Translations under genes and position numbers: made by a program
Notes under the pieces: model-generated
Seen by the model: only the letters and a program-made list of their open reading frames with translations
Databases searched by the model: none
What the model was told of the DNA's origin: nothing
Assembly (NCBI RefSeq): GCF_026262625.1
Contig: NZ_SHNN01000002.1
Span: forward strand, 992,001-1,056,000
Direction: 5' to 3'
From: Candidatus Litorirhabdus singularis
GTDB taxonomy: Bacteria > Pseudomonadota > Gammaproteobacteria > Pseudomonadales > Halieaceae
DNA: 64,000 bases
Shown here: in pieces, positions 52,284 through 60,732 of the stretch
How positions within the stretch are numbered: the first letter of the stretch is position 1
How the letters are laid out: the number at the start of each line of letters is the position of its first letter

Positions 52284-52337
52284 CCAGCAGGCGTGCCGGC
52301 CGAATGTCGGACCATCAAGTACGGCCTCCGGTACCAT
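52284..52337 (+). repeat. 54-bp repeat, copy 1, containing a tRNA-Leu 3'-end-like segment
   Basis: Identical to 52360-52413. It holds gcgtgccgg and then tcaagtacggcctccggtacca, matching the T arm to CCA end of the tRNA-Leu just upstream but with a 15-base insert (ccgaatgtcggacca) and a base change. It ends in the same ccggtacca as the tRNA, 77 bases further on. Confidence 0.85.
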
Positions 52338-52359
52338 CTTTATACAAATACTGAACCAC

Positions 52360-52413
52360 CCAGCAGGCGTGCCGGCCGAATGTCGGACCATCAAGTACGG
52401 CCTCCGGTACCAT
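52360..52413 (+). repeat. 54-bp repeat, copy 2
   Basis: Exact duplicate of 52284-52337 with a 76-base period. Together with the tRNA end there are three evenly spaced tRNA-Leu 3' termini. Confidence 0.85.
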
Positions 52414-52936
52414 TTAACACCCCCGCAATCTCTGATAATTGCGTACACCCTCCGAAAGCCCAGGCATTCGTATCTCAGCGTGTTGACTTGCTGATGTTTC
52501 AAACGCTGATGAAAACATCATTTCCTGAAGCTGACTATATGTGATAGCTAGCCGCAGGCTGCGCTCATGATCCATTCTCCGGACGCACTTAGCATAAGAT
52601 CACCCAGCGCGGAGCACTGAGTCAGGGGCCCACCCGAATTGAAAAGACTTGAATCCGTTGTATAGACGCCCAAATTCTCTGTGCCAGACAAACTGAACAG
52701 AGCCAAATTCGCTAAAAACCCTGATAGTGCTGCTCATTTTGTGACCCGGGTCAAAAAACGATTTTGCTGGCTTTGATAAAGTGGAGAGAGTTGGTGAAAC
52801 TGGCCCGTCAACACTAACCTGATCTTCGTCATGAAAACCAAGACCAGAGCACTGACACAACTTCTGCTTGTGAATATATACTGGCATTGGTATTGCTTGA
52901 TCTCTTGTTATTAAAGGTTAAAAAAGGCATTGCTAA
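52414..52936. other. Gene-free junction between the tRNA repeats and the accessory block
   Basis: About 520 bases without a supportable gene. The last third contains the first copy of a leader sequence (see 52710-52868). A minus-strand frame spanning 52600-52887 exists but has no recognisable domain. Confidence 0.4.
52710..52868 (+). repeat. Duplicated DUF1800 leader, copy 1 (gene remnant)
   Basis: Homologous to 60570-60732. The last 42 bases (52827-52868) are identical and include ATG and the first 12 codons of the DUF1800 lipoprotein (MKTKTRALTQLL). After that the frame diverges and ends after 27 codons, so this is a 5' remnant, not a gene. Confidence 0.8.
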
Positions 52937-53320
52937 ATGAATCGACGTGAATTTTTCCATCTCACAGCTGTTGGTGGAATTATTGCTTCATTCCCAACGG
53001 TTTCACTTTGCCGAGAAAGTATTTACCTCATGCCTTCAGGTGGCGATGATACCGAAGCAATTAACACTGCGTTGAAAGCCAGCGCTCGTATTGGCGTGCC
53101 CGTGATACTTTCACAGGGTGCTTATACTGTTACAGATAGTATTATTGTTCTAGTTGGCGCTAAGCTTATCTCGCAAGGGGAGTCTAGCTTGATCACATTT
53201 ACTGGTCAAAGCACGCACGCAGCCATCACGATCCATAGACCATGCCATAGTGATGCTGTTAAGAACCTGCATGTAAAGGATAGCCGATCACTAGTTCCAA
53301 TGACGGCCATGATTGGGTGA
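52937..53320 (+). CDS. Truncated pectate-lyase-like beta-helix protein
   Basis: 127 residues. A twin-arginine-like leader (MNRREFFHLTAVGGIIASFPTVSLC) precedes GDDTEAINTALKASARIGVPVILSQGAYTVTDSI, the typical opening of the Pectate_lyase_3 right-handed beta-helix. Family members run several hundred residues, so only the first turns remain; the frame stops at TGA 53320, five bases before the next ATG. A+T-rich. It may be a broken gene or a short exported module. Confidence 0.6.
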   Translation: MNRREFFHLTAVGGIIASFPTVSLCRESIYLMPSGGDDTEAINTALKASARIGVPVILSQGAYTVTDSIIVLVGAKLISQGESSLITFTGQSTHAAITIHRPCHSDAVKNLHVKDSRSLVPMTAMIG

Positions 53321-53324
53321 TGAA

Positions 53325-54746
53325 ATGTCTTTAGCTATTAGACTTGGTGATGCAACGACATCCCAGCAATTATTAAATGTTGTTACGTTAAAAAATCCTA
53401 AAGATTTCCCCATAGCTGCAACAGTTTCTAAAAATGGAACTGTTAATATTGATTCAGCGTCACTGCGATTAGATGAATTACCGGACAGAGGAATCTGGAC
53501 AATACGTGTGAGGTTTACAGACTTGTCGCCTTGGACAAGTTATACGTATTCTATAGTTCAAGATGGTAAATCCATTGATGGATCTTTCCAAACATTGCCC
53601 GATAATCAAACAACGCCATTTTCCTTTATTATCGGCACGTGTGATGGCCCAAATCCTACCAATCCAACCAATACATATAAGACAATAAGGCAAGTTGTTG
53701 AGAATTCAACTATTCCGGTTCTCCATATGTTCATCATTGATGATGTGCATTATGCAGACAATTTTACTGTTGATGATCCAACAACTGGGTTTGTGTCGAC
53801 AGGATTACCACAGGATACAGGCTTAGCAGGTGACTATGCAAAGTCATGGGCTGCAAACTATGGCCTGATACCTAGTGAACCAAAATGGATGATGCCAGAT
53901 CGACAATGGGTATACAGGAACATTTCTTGTAGTTACTCAGGTGGCGATCATGCTATCGCGTCTAATTGGTGTAGAGGTGACGCGAATCCGGAAGGTCATG
54001 ATAGGATGAGTAAAGATTGTATGAGAGGCCCTGGTAGCTTAGAAGATGTTGCTGGTAGTGAATGGGATTCTTTTTTTGGAAATATCAATCCAGATCCATT
54101 AAGAGCTGGACAATGGTATTGGGGAAAAGAGATGGGGCCAGTCAAGATGACGCTTTGGGATATGTCAAAAACATGTGAACCTTTTGACTCAAGGTTGCCA
54201 ACTGACACGCAGTGTTACGGTGCTCAGCAAATTTCAGATCACATGAAGTATTTAGATGTAGATACGCACCCATTTAAAATAGGATTACATGAGTCAGGAT
54301 TGACTTTAATGGGCCAACCATGGCTTGAATTTCATAGAACAGAAGCAGAGGCTTGGTATAAAGACTTTATAACGCGTCCTAACTTAAATGGCTCTAATGG
54401 GAGTTTTGTTTCTATTTATGGGGATAATCACACAGTACATACTTTAAAACTTGATGACTTTTGGGTGTGGAGCCCTGGGACATTAGGTGATGCAAGAGCT
54501 GTAGGAGGTATAAATGCTTTTAATCCAGATCGGTCATGGGGATGGGGTGGTATTCCCAAATATGGCGAATCCTCGAGTAAATTAATAGGTGACAGGTTCA
54601 TACATAACTTCACAATGGTTACTGTTCACGCTGATAAATCACCTATGTACATTGATATTGCACACATTGATGGTGGCAGAGGTGTAGTTAAGTATTCTGC
54701 ACGACTTATTCACAAGTCTATAAAGAATCAAATGGTAGAGCTATGA
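53325..54746 (+). CDS. PhoD-like metallophosphatase family protein
   Basis: 473 residues. Residues about 1-95 look like the fibronectin-like N-terminal domain of PhoD proteins (RGIWTIRVRFTDLSPWTSYTYSI...SFQTLPD). Then FSFIIGTCDGPNP, FIIDDVHYADNF (GD-h-like metal block, with DD in place of GD) and VSIYGDNHTVHTLKL (GDNH block). No signal peptide is seen from ATG 53325 (TTG 53313 is less likely). Several motifs deviate from classical PhoD, so activity is uncertain. A+T-rich; overlaps the next gene by 4 bases. Confidence 0.6.
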   Translation: MSLAIRLGDATTSQQLLNVVTLKNPKDFPIAATVSKNGTVNIDSASLRLDELPDRGIWTIRVRFTDLSPWTSYTYSIVQDGKSIDGSFQTLPDNQTTPFSFIIGTCDGPNPTNPTNTYKTIRQVVENSTIPVLHMFIIDDVHYADNFTVDDPTTGFVSTGLPQDTGLAGDYAKSWAANYGLIPSEPKWMMPDRQWVYRNISCSYSGGDHAIASNWCRGDANPEGHDRMSKDCMRGPGSLEDVAGSEWDSFFGNINPDPLRAGQWYWGKEMGPVKMTLWDMSKTCEPFDSRLPTDTQCYGAQQISDHMKYLDVDTHPFKIGLHESGLTLMGQPWLEFHRTEAEAWYKDFITRPNLNGSNGSFVSIYGDNHTVHTLKLDDFWVWSPGTLGDARAVGGINAFNPDRSWGWGGIPKYGESSSKLIGDRFIHNFTMVTVHADKSPMYIDIAHIDGGRGVVKYSARLIHKSIKNQMVEL

Positions 54747-55561
54747 TCTTTAACTGGTGCTATTACCCTCTTGAAACAGATGGAAATGTAAATGGAATTC
54801 AAAATCCATTGCCAAATTTTACTATTCAGCATGGCAACCCCTGGGAAGCAGGTAATGATTGGTTTAATGGTAACGGGCTAGATACAAGCATAGTATTACC
54901 TTGGGAATCAAATGTTGCTTTGTTTGATGGTCTGGCGTTGCCTGATAATGGTGCTTACATGCTTGGTTTTCAGATCCAACTTGGTGCTGCGCCACAATCT
55001 AATCAAACAATTCTCTTTTGCGGTCACGTAGGCAATGGAAATAAAGACAAAGATGGTATTAGAGTTGATTACAGAACAAATGGAAGGGTAAGGTTCACTT
55101 TCTTTAATAAAAATCATACAAATATTATCAAAGAAACTGATATTGTAAGTAATAGCCTAAGAAATATATTTTGCTATATTGACCATCGACCAGCAGGGAT
55201 AGGAGTTGATAGCGCTAATGTTCATGTATATGAGGATGGTACAGATGTAAATGCAACTCCTTCAGGAGTCAGTTTAAGCTCATTAGGTAGTATATATCCA
55301 CAGCAGGTAAATTCGGCTACAGCGTTGATAATAGGTGCCTATCAAGTAAATGGGCAACCATTTGCAGGTACGCATTACAACGGAAAGGTTAGAAGGATTC
55401 ATATAATGAAGTTTGGTTCATTGGCAGAAGATACGCCAAGCAACATAGCTGAAATAATGAACGAACTTTCCCTGAAAAACATGATACCAACGGCTGCAGT
55501 TGTTCAAATTGCAGGCTTACCATTAGATGAAATCACACAAGACTTTGTAAGATATGTTTAA
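54743..55561 (+). CDS. Lectin/LamG-like protein of unknown function
   Basis: 272 residues, no signal peptide. The middle (about 70-240) resembles a concanavalin-like beta-sandwich: NGAYMLGFQIQLG, GIRVDYRTNGRVRFTFFN, IIGAYQVNGQPFAGTHYNGKVRRIHIM. No catalytic motif is visible. Its ATG overlaps the TGA of the PhoD-like gene (ATGA), so the two are translationally coupled. A+T-rich like its neighbours. Assignment is fold-level only. Confidence 0.5.
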   Translation: MIFNWCYYPLETDGNVNGIQNPLPNFTIQHGNPWEAGNDWFNGNGLDTSIVLPWESNVALFDGLALPDNGAYMLGFQIQLGAAPQSNQTILFCGHVGNGNKDKDGIRVDYRTNGRVRFTFFNKNHTNIIKETDIVSNSLRNIFCYIDHRPAGIGVDSANVHVYEDGTDVNATPSGVSLSSLGSIYPQQVNSATALIIGAYQVNGQPFAGTHYNGKVRRIHIMKFGSLAEDTPSNIAEIMNELSLKNMIPTAAVVQIAGLPLDEITQDFVRYV

Positions 55562-55605
55562 TAAGCATAGTACAAGTAGTTGTTGGTTATAAAAAAACAT
55601 CATAC

Positions 55606-56823
55606 ATGCTGCAAAATCACTCATTAATCATTTTATTACCTTTTCGTAGGCTTATACTTTTTTTGGCGTATTTATGTTCTTCTCTCATGAGTACACCATC
55701 TGTTGCTGATTTGGTAGACCGAGGTTTTGGTTTTATCTATGACACAGATTTAAATATAACATGGTTATACGATGCAAATTATGCTTCTTCTGAGCTCTCT
55801 GATACAAGAGTGAGTGACATCATAAGTGCCGTTGTTTCGGTTGATGGGCACGCATTATCTGCAAACGACTTTTTCAAAAATGCCTCCAGCGAGTATACCG
55901 GTCAGATGACATGGTGGGGCGCAAAAGCATGGGTTGATCAACTCGAATACTCTCACCCACAGCTTGGAATCATATATGATCAATGGCGACTACCTTTAGT
56001 ATCCATATCTAATGGAAGCTGCGCTAACTTTGATGGCTCACCTAGAGCCGATACATATGGATACAATTGTGTAGATAGCGAGTTAGGCAGTCTTTATTAT
56101 ACTGAGTTAGGTGGTACATCCTCAATTACAACTTCAGGGATTGGTTCGAGCGATGATCAAGATTTATCCAAGTTTATAAATGTTCGTGAAAGTTTCTATC
56201 ACTTAGATAACATCGCTAGCCCATGTTTGAATTTACCTGGCTCTGCCTGTAATGTGTATTTCAGCTTTTATAGTGGATTTCAGTGGGGTACTTTAAAAAG
56301 AAACATGAATTATGTCTGGGCCGCTCTTGATGGTGATATTGCTGCATTTGATGTTGATCAGGACACAATTACAGACTTAATCGATAATTGTCCAGTTAAG
56401 TCGAACACTGATCAGTTAAATAATGATCTTGATGGTCAGGGCGATGCATGTGATACCGATGATGATAATGACGGATTAACAGATGCTACTGAACAAATAA
56501 TTGGAACGAATCCGTTAGCTATAGACACCGATAATGATGGGTTCTCTGATTACGATGAGGTTAGTGCTGCTAGTGACCCACTGGATGATGCCTCTATACC
56601 TATTACCGCAGATGGTGATCTAAACAATGATAGCATTGTAGATGCTCGGGACATTCTTCTTGGTCAGCAAATTCTGCTAGGAATGGTTCAATTAACTGCC
56701 GATCATCTGGCTCATGGTGATGTTGCGCCGTTAATTAGCGGTACGCCTTCACCAAATGGTTTATTTAATCTTGGTGACTTAGTTGTTATACAACGGAAAG
56801 TTATGGGCACAATTAGTTATTAA
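55606..56823 (+). CDS. Exported DUF1566-like protein with thrombospondin-3 and dockerin-like repeats
   Basis: 405 residues. A hydrophobic leader (residues 8-35) predicts export. Residues about 38-250 resemble DUF1566 lectin-like domains (FIYDTDLNITWLYDANYA, WRLPLV, NYVWAALDGDIAAF). Residues about 252-330 are calcium-binding thrombospondin type 3 repeats (DNCPVKSNTDQLNNDLDGQGDACDTDDDNDGL, DTDNDGFSDYDE). The C terminus has two dockerin-like Ca loops (GDLNNDSIVDARDILLGQQ, GLFNLGDLVVIQRKVMG). Likely a surface or secreted protein; role unknown. A+T-rich. Confidence 0.75.
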   Translation: MLQNHSLIILLPFRRLILFLAYLCSSLMSTPSVADLVDRGFGFIYDTDLNITWLYDANYASSELSDTRVSDIISAVVSVDGHALSANDFFKNASSEYTGQMTWWGAKAWVDQLEYSHPQLGIIYDQWRLPLVSISNGSCANFDGSPRADTYGYNCVDSELGSLYYTELGGTSSITTSGIGSSDDQDLSKFINVRESFYHLDNIASPCLNLPGSACNVYFSFYSGFQWGTLKRNMNYVWAALDGDIAAFDVDQDTITDLIDNCPVKSNTDQLNNDLDGQGDACDTDDDNDGLTDATEQIIGTNPLAIDTDNDGFSDYDEVSAASDPLDDASIPITADGDLNNDSIVDARDILLGQQILLGMVQLTADHLAHGDVAPLISGTPSPNGLFNLGDLVVIQRKVMGTISY

Positions 56824-56871
56824 AAGCACTTGTCATATCAAATTTCTAGATTGAGAATGACCGCTATTGGC

Positions 56872-56960
56872 TGCGGTTTCAACCGGTCAATGCAACACAC
56901 TGGTTAAATCGTTCTGCCGGTATTTCATAGTTTAGCGTTTTTCTTGGTCGCTCGTTTAGT
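56872..56960 (-). mobile_element. IS30-family remnant (transposase C terminus and terminal repeat)
   Basis: On the minus strand the sequence encodes LNERPRKTLNYEIPAERFNQCVALTG then stop (56879), the unmistakable IS30 transposase end. The outer bases (tgcggtttcaaccggtcaatgcaaca) resemble an IS30 inverted repeat. The remnant is cut exactly where the IS66 end begins (56961). Confidence 0.75.
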
Positions 56961-56987
56961 GTAGGTTTCCGGTGAAGGACCCCGTAG

Positions 56988-57438
56988 CTAGTCAGGCATG
57001 TTCCATGGCATGAGTTTTTCTACATCGGCCATGTAAGCACTAGGCAATTTCTCAAACAACCAACTCAGGTAACTGTAGGGCTTTTTGCCGTTCGCCTTTG
57101 CACTTTCCACTAAACTATAAAGATTTTCACTAGCAGTGGCGCCGCGCTGACTATTACTAAATAACCACGATTTCCTACCTATCACAAAGAGACGTATCGC
57201 ATTTTCGGCTGGATTATTATCAATCGGCCACTCACCATTCTCAATATATCGACTCAGCTCAGGCCAATACTCCAGGGTGTAATTCACGGCCTTGTCCAAT
57301 GTCGTTTTCGGCGGTATCTGCTGCTGACTTTTGAGCAGCTAGGTGTGGAACTGCTTGAGAACTGGCACGCTGCTTTGCTGTCGGCAACGATGCCGCGTAG
57401 CGGCATCGCTATCCTTGGTTTGTTTTTCTGCGCCGTAT
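56988..57438 (-). pseudogene. IS66 transposase (TnpC), C-terminal part
   Basis: Encodes YGAEKQTKDSDAATRHRCRQQSSVPVLKQFHT, an in-frame TAG (57339-57341) where Trp is expected, then LLKSQQQIPPKTTLDKAVNYTLEYWPELSRYIENGEWPIDNNPAENAIR, the DDE-domain end, stopping at 56988. It joins in frame to 59893-60564 when the IS21-like insert and one 4-bp duplication are removed. Confidence 0.85.
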
Positions 57439-57635
57439 TGCGTATTCCGGCCCAACGTGAACACCCATTCCGGGTTGAACGTGAACACTTTTCCAGTTTT
57501 TCCGGAATGGGTGTTCACCTTCCCGGAATCACTGCCCACGTTCAACCGGAATCTTTCTTAACGCATTGATATTCCATTGATCTGGTAGGCTCTCCGCTTT
57601 TTAGGGGAGAGACCATACCAGCCAAGAGGATCAAG

Positions 57636-59046
57636 ATGCGTAAAATCAGAGATGTGCTCAGGCTCCGAATCTCTGGTGAACTGGCCGTTCGCCAGCTCAG
57701 CCTGAGCACCAAACTTAGTGTTGGCGGCATCCAGAAGCTGCTGAACACGGCCAAAGCCCTAGATCTGTCCTGGCCCCTGCCCTCGGATCTGGACGACAGC
57801 CAGCTGGCGGCGTTGTTTTATCCCCGTACCGATACGCGTCGATCCGAACGGTTTGAAATACCGGACTGGCCGGCGGTGCACCAGGAACTCAAGCGCCGGC
57901 ACATGACCAAGCAGTTGCTGTGGGAGGAATACACCCAGCAATACCCCAACCGCTGCTACAGCTGCTACCGGCACTGGTGTGGCAGACAGAAGCGCTCCAT
58001 GCGTCAGCACCATAAAGCCGGTGAGAAGTGTTTTTTGGATTACTGTGGTCCCACTGTGCCCATTATTAACAGCAGCACCGGCGAGGTGAAGGAAGCCTAG
58101 GTCGTCGTGGCGGTACTGGGTGCATCCAACTACACCTACGCCGAAGCCACCTGGAGCCAGTCTCTACCCGACTGGCTGGGAAGCCATGTGCGTACACTGG
58201 AATATTATGGGGGCACGCCAGAGCTAATTGTCCCAGACAACCTCAAAAGTGGTGTCAGCAAAGCCTGTCGTTATGAGCCGGATCTCAACCCCAGCTACCA
58301 GCAGCTGGCCGAGCACTATCATTTAGCGGTGGTGCCCGCCCGGCCCTACAAACCCAAAGATAAAGCGAAGGCCGAGAACGGCGTGTTGATTGTAGAGCGT
58401 TGGATACTGGCCCGGTTGCGCCATCACAGCTTATTCTCGCTGGCGGAGTTGAACAAGTGCATCCGTGCTTTGCTGAAAGATTTTAAAAAAAAACCTTCAA
58501 GCAACTGCCAGGATGCCGCAGCACAGCCTTTTAACAGCTGGATAAACCAGCGCTGCAGGCGTTACCCACCCAGCCGTACTGGTATACCGCCATCAAACCG
58601 GTAAAGGTGAACATTGATTACCATGTGCAGTACCAACAATACCATTGCTCCGTACCCCAACAGTATGTGGGTGAGCGACTGGAGCTGCATGCCGGTGAGA
58701 TCCTGGTAGAAATCTACCTCCACCGCCAGCTGGTGGCCTCACATCCACGAAAATTTACCCCGAGGATCACCACCAACGCCGCTCACATGCCCAAGCGGCA
58801 TCGTCCACATCAACAGTGGACGCCCCAACGATTGAAACGTTGGGCACAGGATATTGGCCCGGTCACGCAGCTGTGGGTGACAGGTCAACTGGACGGCTCA
58901 GCGCCAATACAGCCGGGCTGAACCGGCTCAAGCAGGTCAAATCCATCCTGCGCAGCAACCGTGACCAGCTACCCGAAGAACTCAGCCTCAGCGCTGAACT
59001 ACCCCAGGACCACGAAAACGTGCGCGGGCCTCACAACTTCCATTAG
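57636..59046 (+). pseudogene. IstA-like transposase, broken
   Basis: Starts MRKIRDVLRLRISGELAVRQLSLSTKLSVG (helix-turn-helix) and continues to GEKCFLDYCGPTVPI, then an in-frame TAG at 58098-58100 where Gln is likely ([20 protein letters not shown]). The rve core has [20 protein letters not shown] and [20 protein letters not shown] frameshift lies at the A-run near 58486; the next frame (VNIDYHVQYQQYHCSVPQQYVG) runs to 58921, then another shift leads to LKQVKSILRSNRDQLPEEL, with part of the C-terminal region missing. Non-functional. Confidence 0.85.
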
Positions 59047-59055
59047 GAGCACACA

Positions 59056-59813
59056 ATGACAGCAACACTGACCATCTCACGTCTGCAGGATCTGCGCCTG
59101 GGCGCCATGGCCCAGGCACTGCAAAGCCAGCAGGAGCAAGCCGGCACCTATGAGGGCTTGTCGTTCATGGATCGCCTGGGGCTGCTGTTGGACCAAGAGT
59201 GTCTGGAGCGGGAGCACCGCAAACAGGAACGCCTGGTCCGCCAGGCCCGTTTTAAGCTCAGCGCCAGCATCCAGGAAATCGACACCAGCATCCGCGCAAC
59301 ATCAGGCAAGCACAGATTGCCCAGCTGGCGCAGGGAGGGTGGATTGATCGCGCTCGGAACTTACTCATCACCGGCCCCTGTGGCAGCGGTAAAACCTACC
59401 TGGCCTGTGCCCTGGGACACAGCGCATGTTTGCAGGGGCACCGCGCCCGCTATTACCGGCTGTCGAAGTTACTACTGGCATTGACCCAGGCCAAAGCAGA
59501 CGGCAGCTATCAGAAGCAGCTGGCACAGCTCGCCAAGATCCAGGTACTAATCATCGACGACTGAGGTCTGGAGGCGCTCACCGCCGCGCAGCGCAATGAC
59601 TTGATGGAAATTATGGATGATCGCCACGGCAATCAATCAACGATGATGATCAACCAATTACCGACCGATGAATGGTACGCGGCCATCGGTGACAACACCC
59701 TGGCAGATGCCATCCAGGATCGCCTCATGCATAACTCGCATCGTCTGCAACTGACGGGTGAGTCGATGCGCAAAATAATAGTGGATTTGACTGATGGTGA
59801 ACACCTGGATTAG
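59056..59813 (+). pseudogene. IstB-like ATPase, broken
   Basis: Starts MTATLTISRLQDLRLGAMAQALQSQQEQ (IstB opening). After about residue 84 the frame shifts; the Walker A block (LLITGPCGSGKTYLACALGHSA) is in another frame, and Walker B (VLIIDD) is followed by TGA at 59562-59564 where Trp is expected (DDWGLEAL). The tail (DRHGNQSTMMINQLPTDEWYAAI...ADAIQDRLMHNSHRL) follows. Inactive. Confidence 0.85.
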
Positions 59814-59892
59814 AAGGTGTTACTCGTGATGCGTTGAGAAATCAGGGGTTCACGTTCTCCGGAATGAGTGTTCACGATCACCGGAATACGCA

Positions 59893-60564
59893 ATATAGCT
59901 TGCCAATAAAGTTAATCGCTATATCCGCTTTACCGGTCTTTCCCTTCGGTTGCGCCTTTTGCGCATCCATAAATTAGCGGCGACTGTGTGCCCAGCAGCA
60001 CAGGTGGTTTAATCCCTGACGTTTAGCGACTTCCCGGTAAGGCTTATAACCATCAGTCATAAATGTGCCGGTAAAACCGTTCAGCAATCGAGCCGCCGTC
60101 GCCGCTGATCGGCCAGCGTCGTAATGGAACTGAACAACAGGCTTATCGGGTGGCCCACCACGCTGCACCCACATGTACGAGTTGCTCTCGGGTGTTTTTC
60201 CCGGCTCATTGAGAACCTTAACCCGTATTTCATCCATAAACAGAGCGGGGCTACTCATTAGCAGCTGTTTGATATAGTTTGTCAGTGGCTCGATCTTTTC
60301 GGCTACCTTTAAAACCGATTCCGACAGGGTTTTTCGGGAGAACTCAATCCCGTACCTATCAAGAATGCCGCTCAACCGATACAGCAGCAAACCATCAATA
60401 TACTTGGATGTAATGATATACGCCATGGTACTGCCCGATGCAATGGACTTGGACAGCAGTAAATCGGCTTTGGGTGCACTTTTGATGGAGTCATCACAAC
60501 CCTTACAGGCGTATTTCTTGCGAACGTGCTGTATGTGCGGGTTAGATGTTTTAGAGTTAGATTG
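59893..60564 (-). pseudogene. IS66 transposase (TnpC), N-terminal/central part
   Basis: Reads from the zinc-finger region (HIQHVRKKYACKGC) through YIITSKYIDGLLLYRLSGILDRYGIEFSRKTLSE, the DDE-side block ALFMDEIRVKVLNEPGKTPESNSYMWV and LNHLCCWAHSRR. A TAA (59974-59976) replaces the expected Lys before FMDAQKAQPKGKTGKADIAINFIGKLY, where the IS21-like element is inserted. The true 5' end of tnpC is deleted. Confidence 0.85.
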
Positions 60565-60569
60565 TCAGG

Positions 60570-60732
60570 CGCTTACTAAAAAACCGCGGACAGCAACTCA
60601 TTTTGTGACTTGAGTCTAAGAAAATATTTCTTGCCTTTGATAAAGCGGTACGGGTTGGTAACACTGGCGCTCCAACACTAACTTGATCATCGTCATGAAA
60701 ACCAAGACCAGAGCACTGACACAACTTCTGCT
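60570..60732 (+). repeat. Duplicated DUF1800 leader, copy 2 (functional gene start)
   Basis: Counterpart of 52710-52868, offset 7,864 bases. It covers the untranslated leader of the DUF1800 gene and its first 12 codons; 60691-60732 is identical to copy 1, while the upstream part is similar with scattered differences. Confidence 0.8.

Larger units (their letters stand above)
57439..59892 (+). mobile_element. IS21-like insertion sequence, decayed
   Basis: About 2.45 kb from TGCGTATTCCGG (57439) to its inverse CCGGAATACGCA (59892). Both ends carry repeated aacgtgaacac..cattccgg units, the multiple terminal repeats usual for IS21. It contains istA- and istB-like genes, both broken. Flanks give a 4-bp target duplication with one mismatch (gtat left, atat right) inside the IS66 tnpC. 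Confidence 0.85.
56961..60576 (-). mobile_element. IS66-family remnant, split by an IS21-like element
   Basis: Ends look like IS66 termini: forward gtaggtttccggtgaa at 56961 and, on the minus strand, GTAAGCGCCTGAC from 60576. Without the inner IS21-like insert only about 1.16 kb remains; tnpA, tnpB and the 5' part of tnpC are missing, and the tnpC zinc-finger region follows almost directly after the right end. No matching 8-bp target duplication flanks it, indicating rearrangement. Confidence 0.7.

Noticed and set aside
52284-52413. Possible CRISPR or extra tRNA genes
   Set aside because: Only two 54-bp units with one 22-base gap and no cas genes; the units lack the 5' half of a tRNA, so they are neither array nor tRNA.
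52206-52502. Minus-strand 98-codon frame containing WYRRPDLNRH-type peptide
   Set aside because: It is antisense to tRNA-Leu and the 54-bp repeats; this peptide is a well-known spurious translation of tRNA-containing DNA.
52600-52887. Minus-strand 95-codon frame, partly similar to another minus frame at 60557-60946
   Set aside because: The similarity is the antisense of the duplicated DUF1800 leader; no domain or ribosome binding site supports a gene.
57339-57545. Minus-strand 68-codon frame crossing the IS21-like left end
   Set aside because: It fuses IS terminal repeats with the IS66 tnpC fragment; the tnpC part is annotated, the rest is not a gene.
57339-59976. Recoded stop codons in the IS genes
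   Set aside because: TAG, TGA and TAA all appear in place of different amino acids alongside frameshifts, while core genes use them as normal stops; decay explains it.
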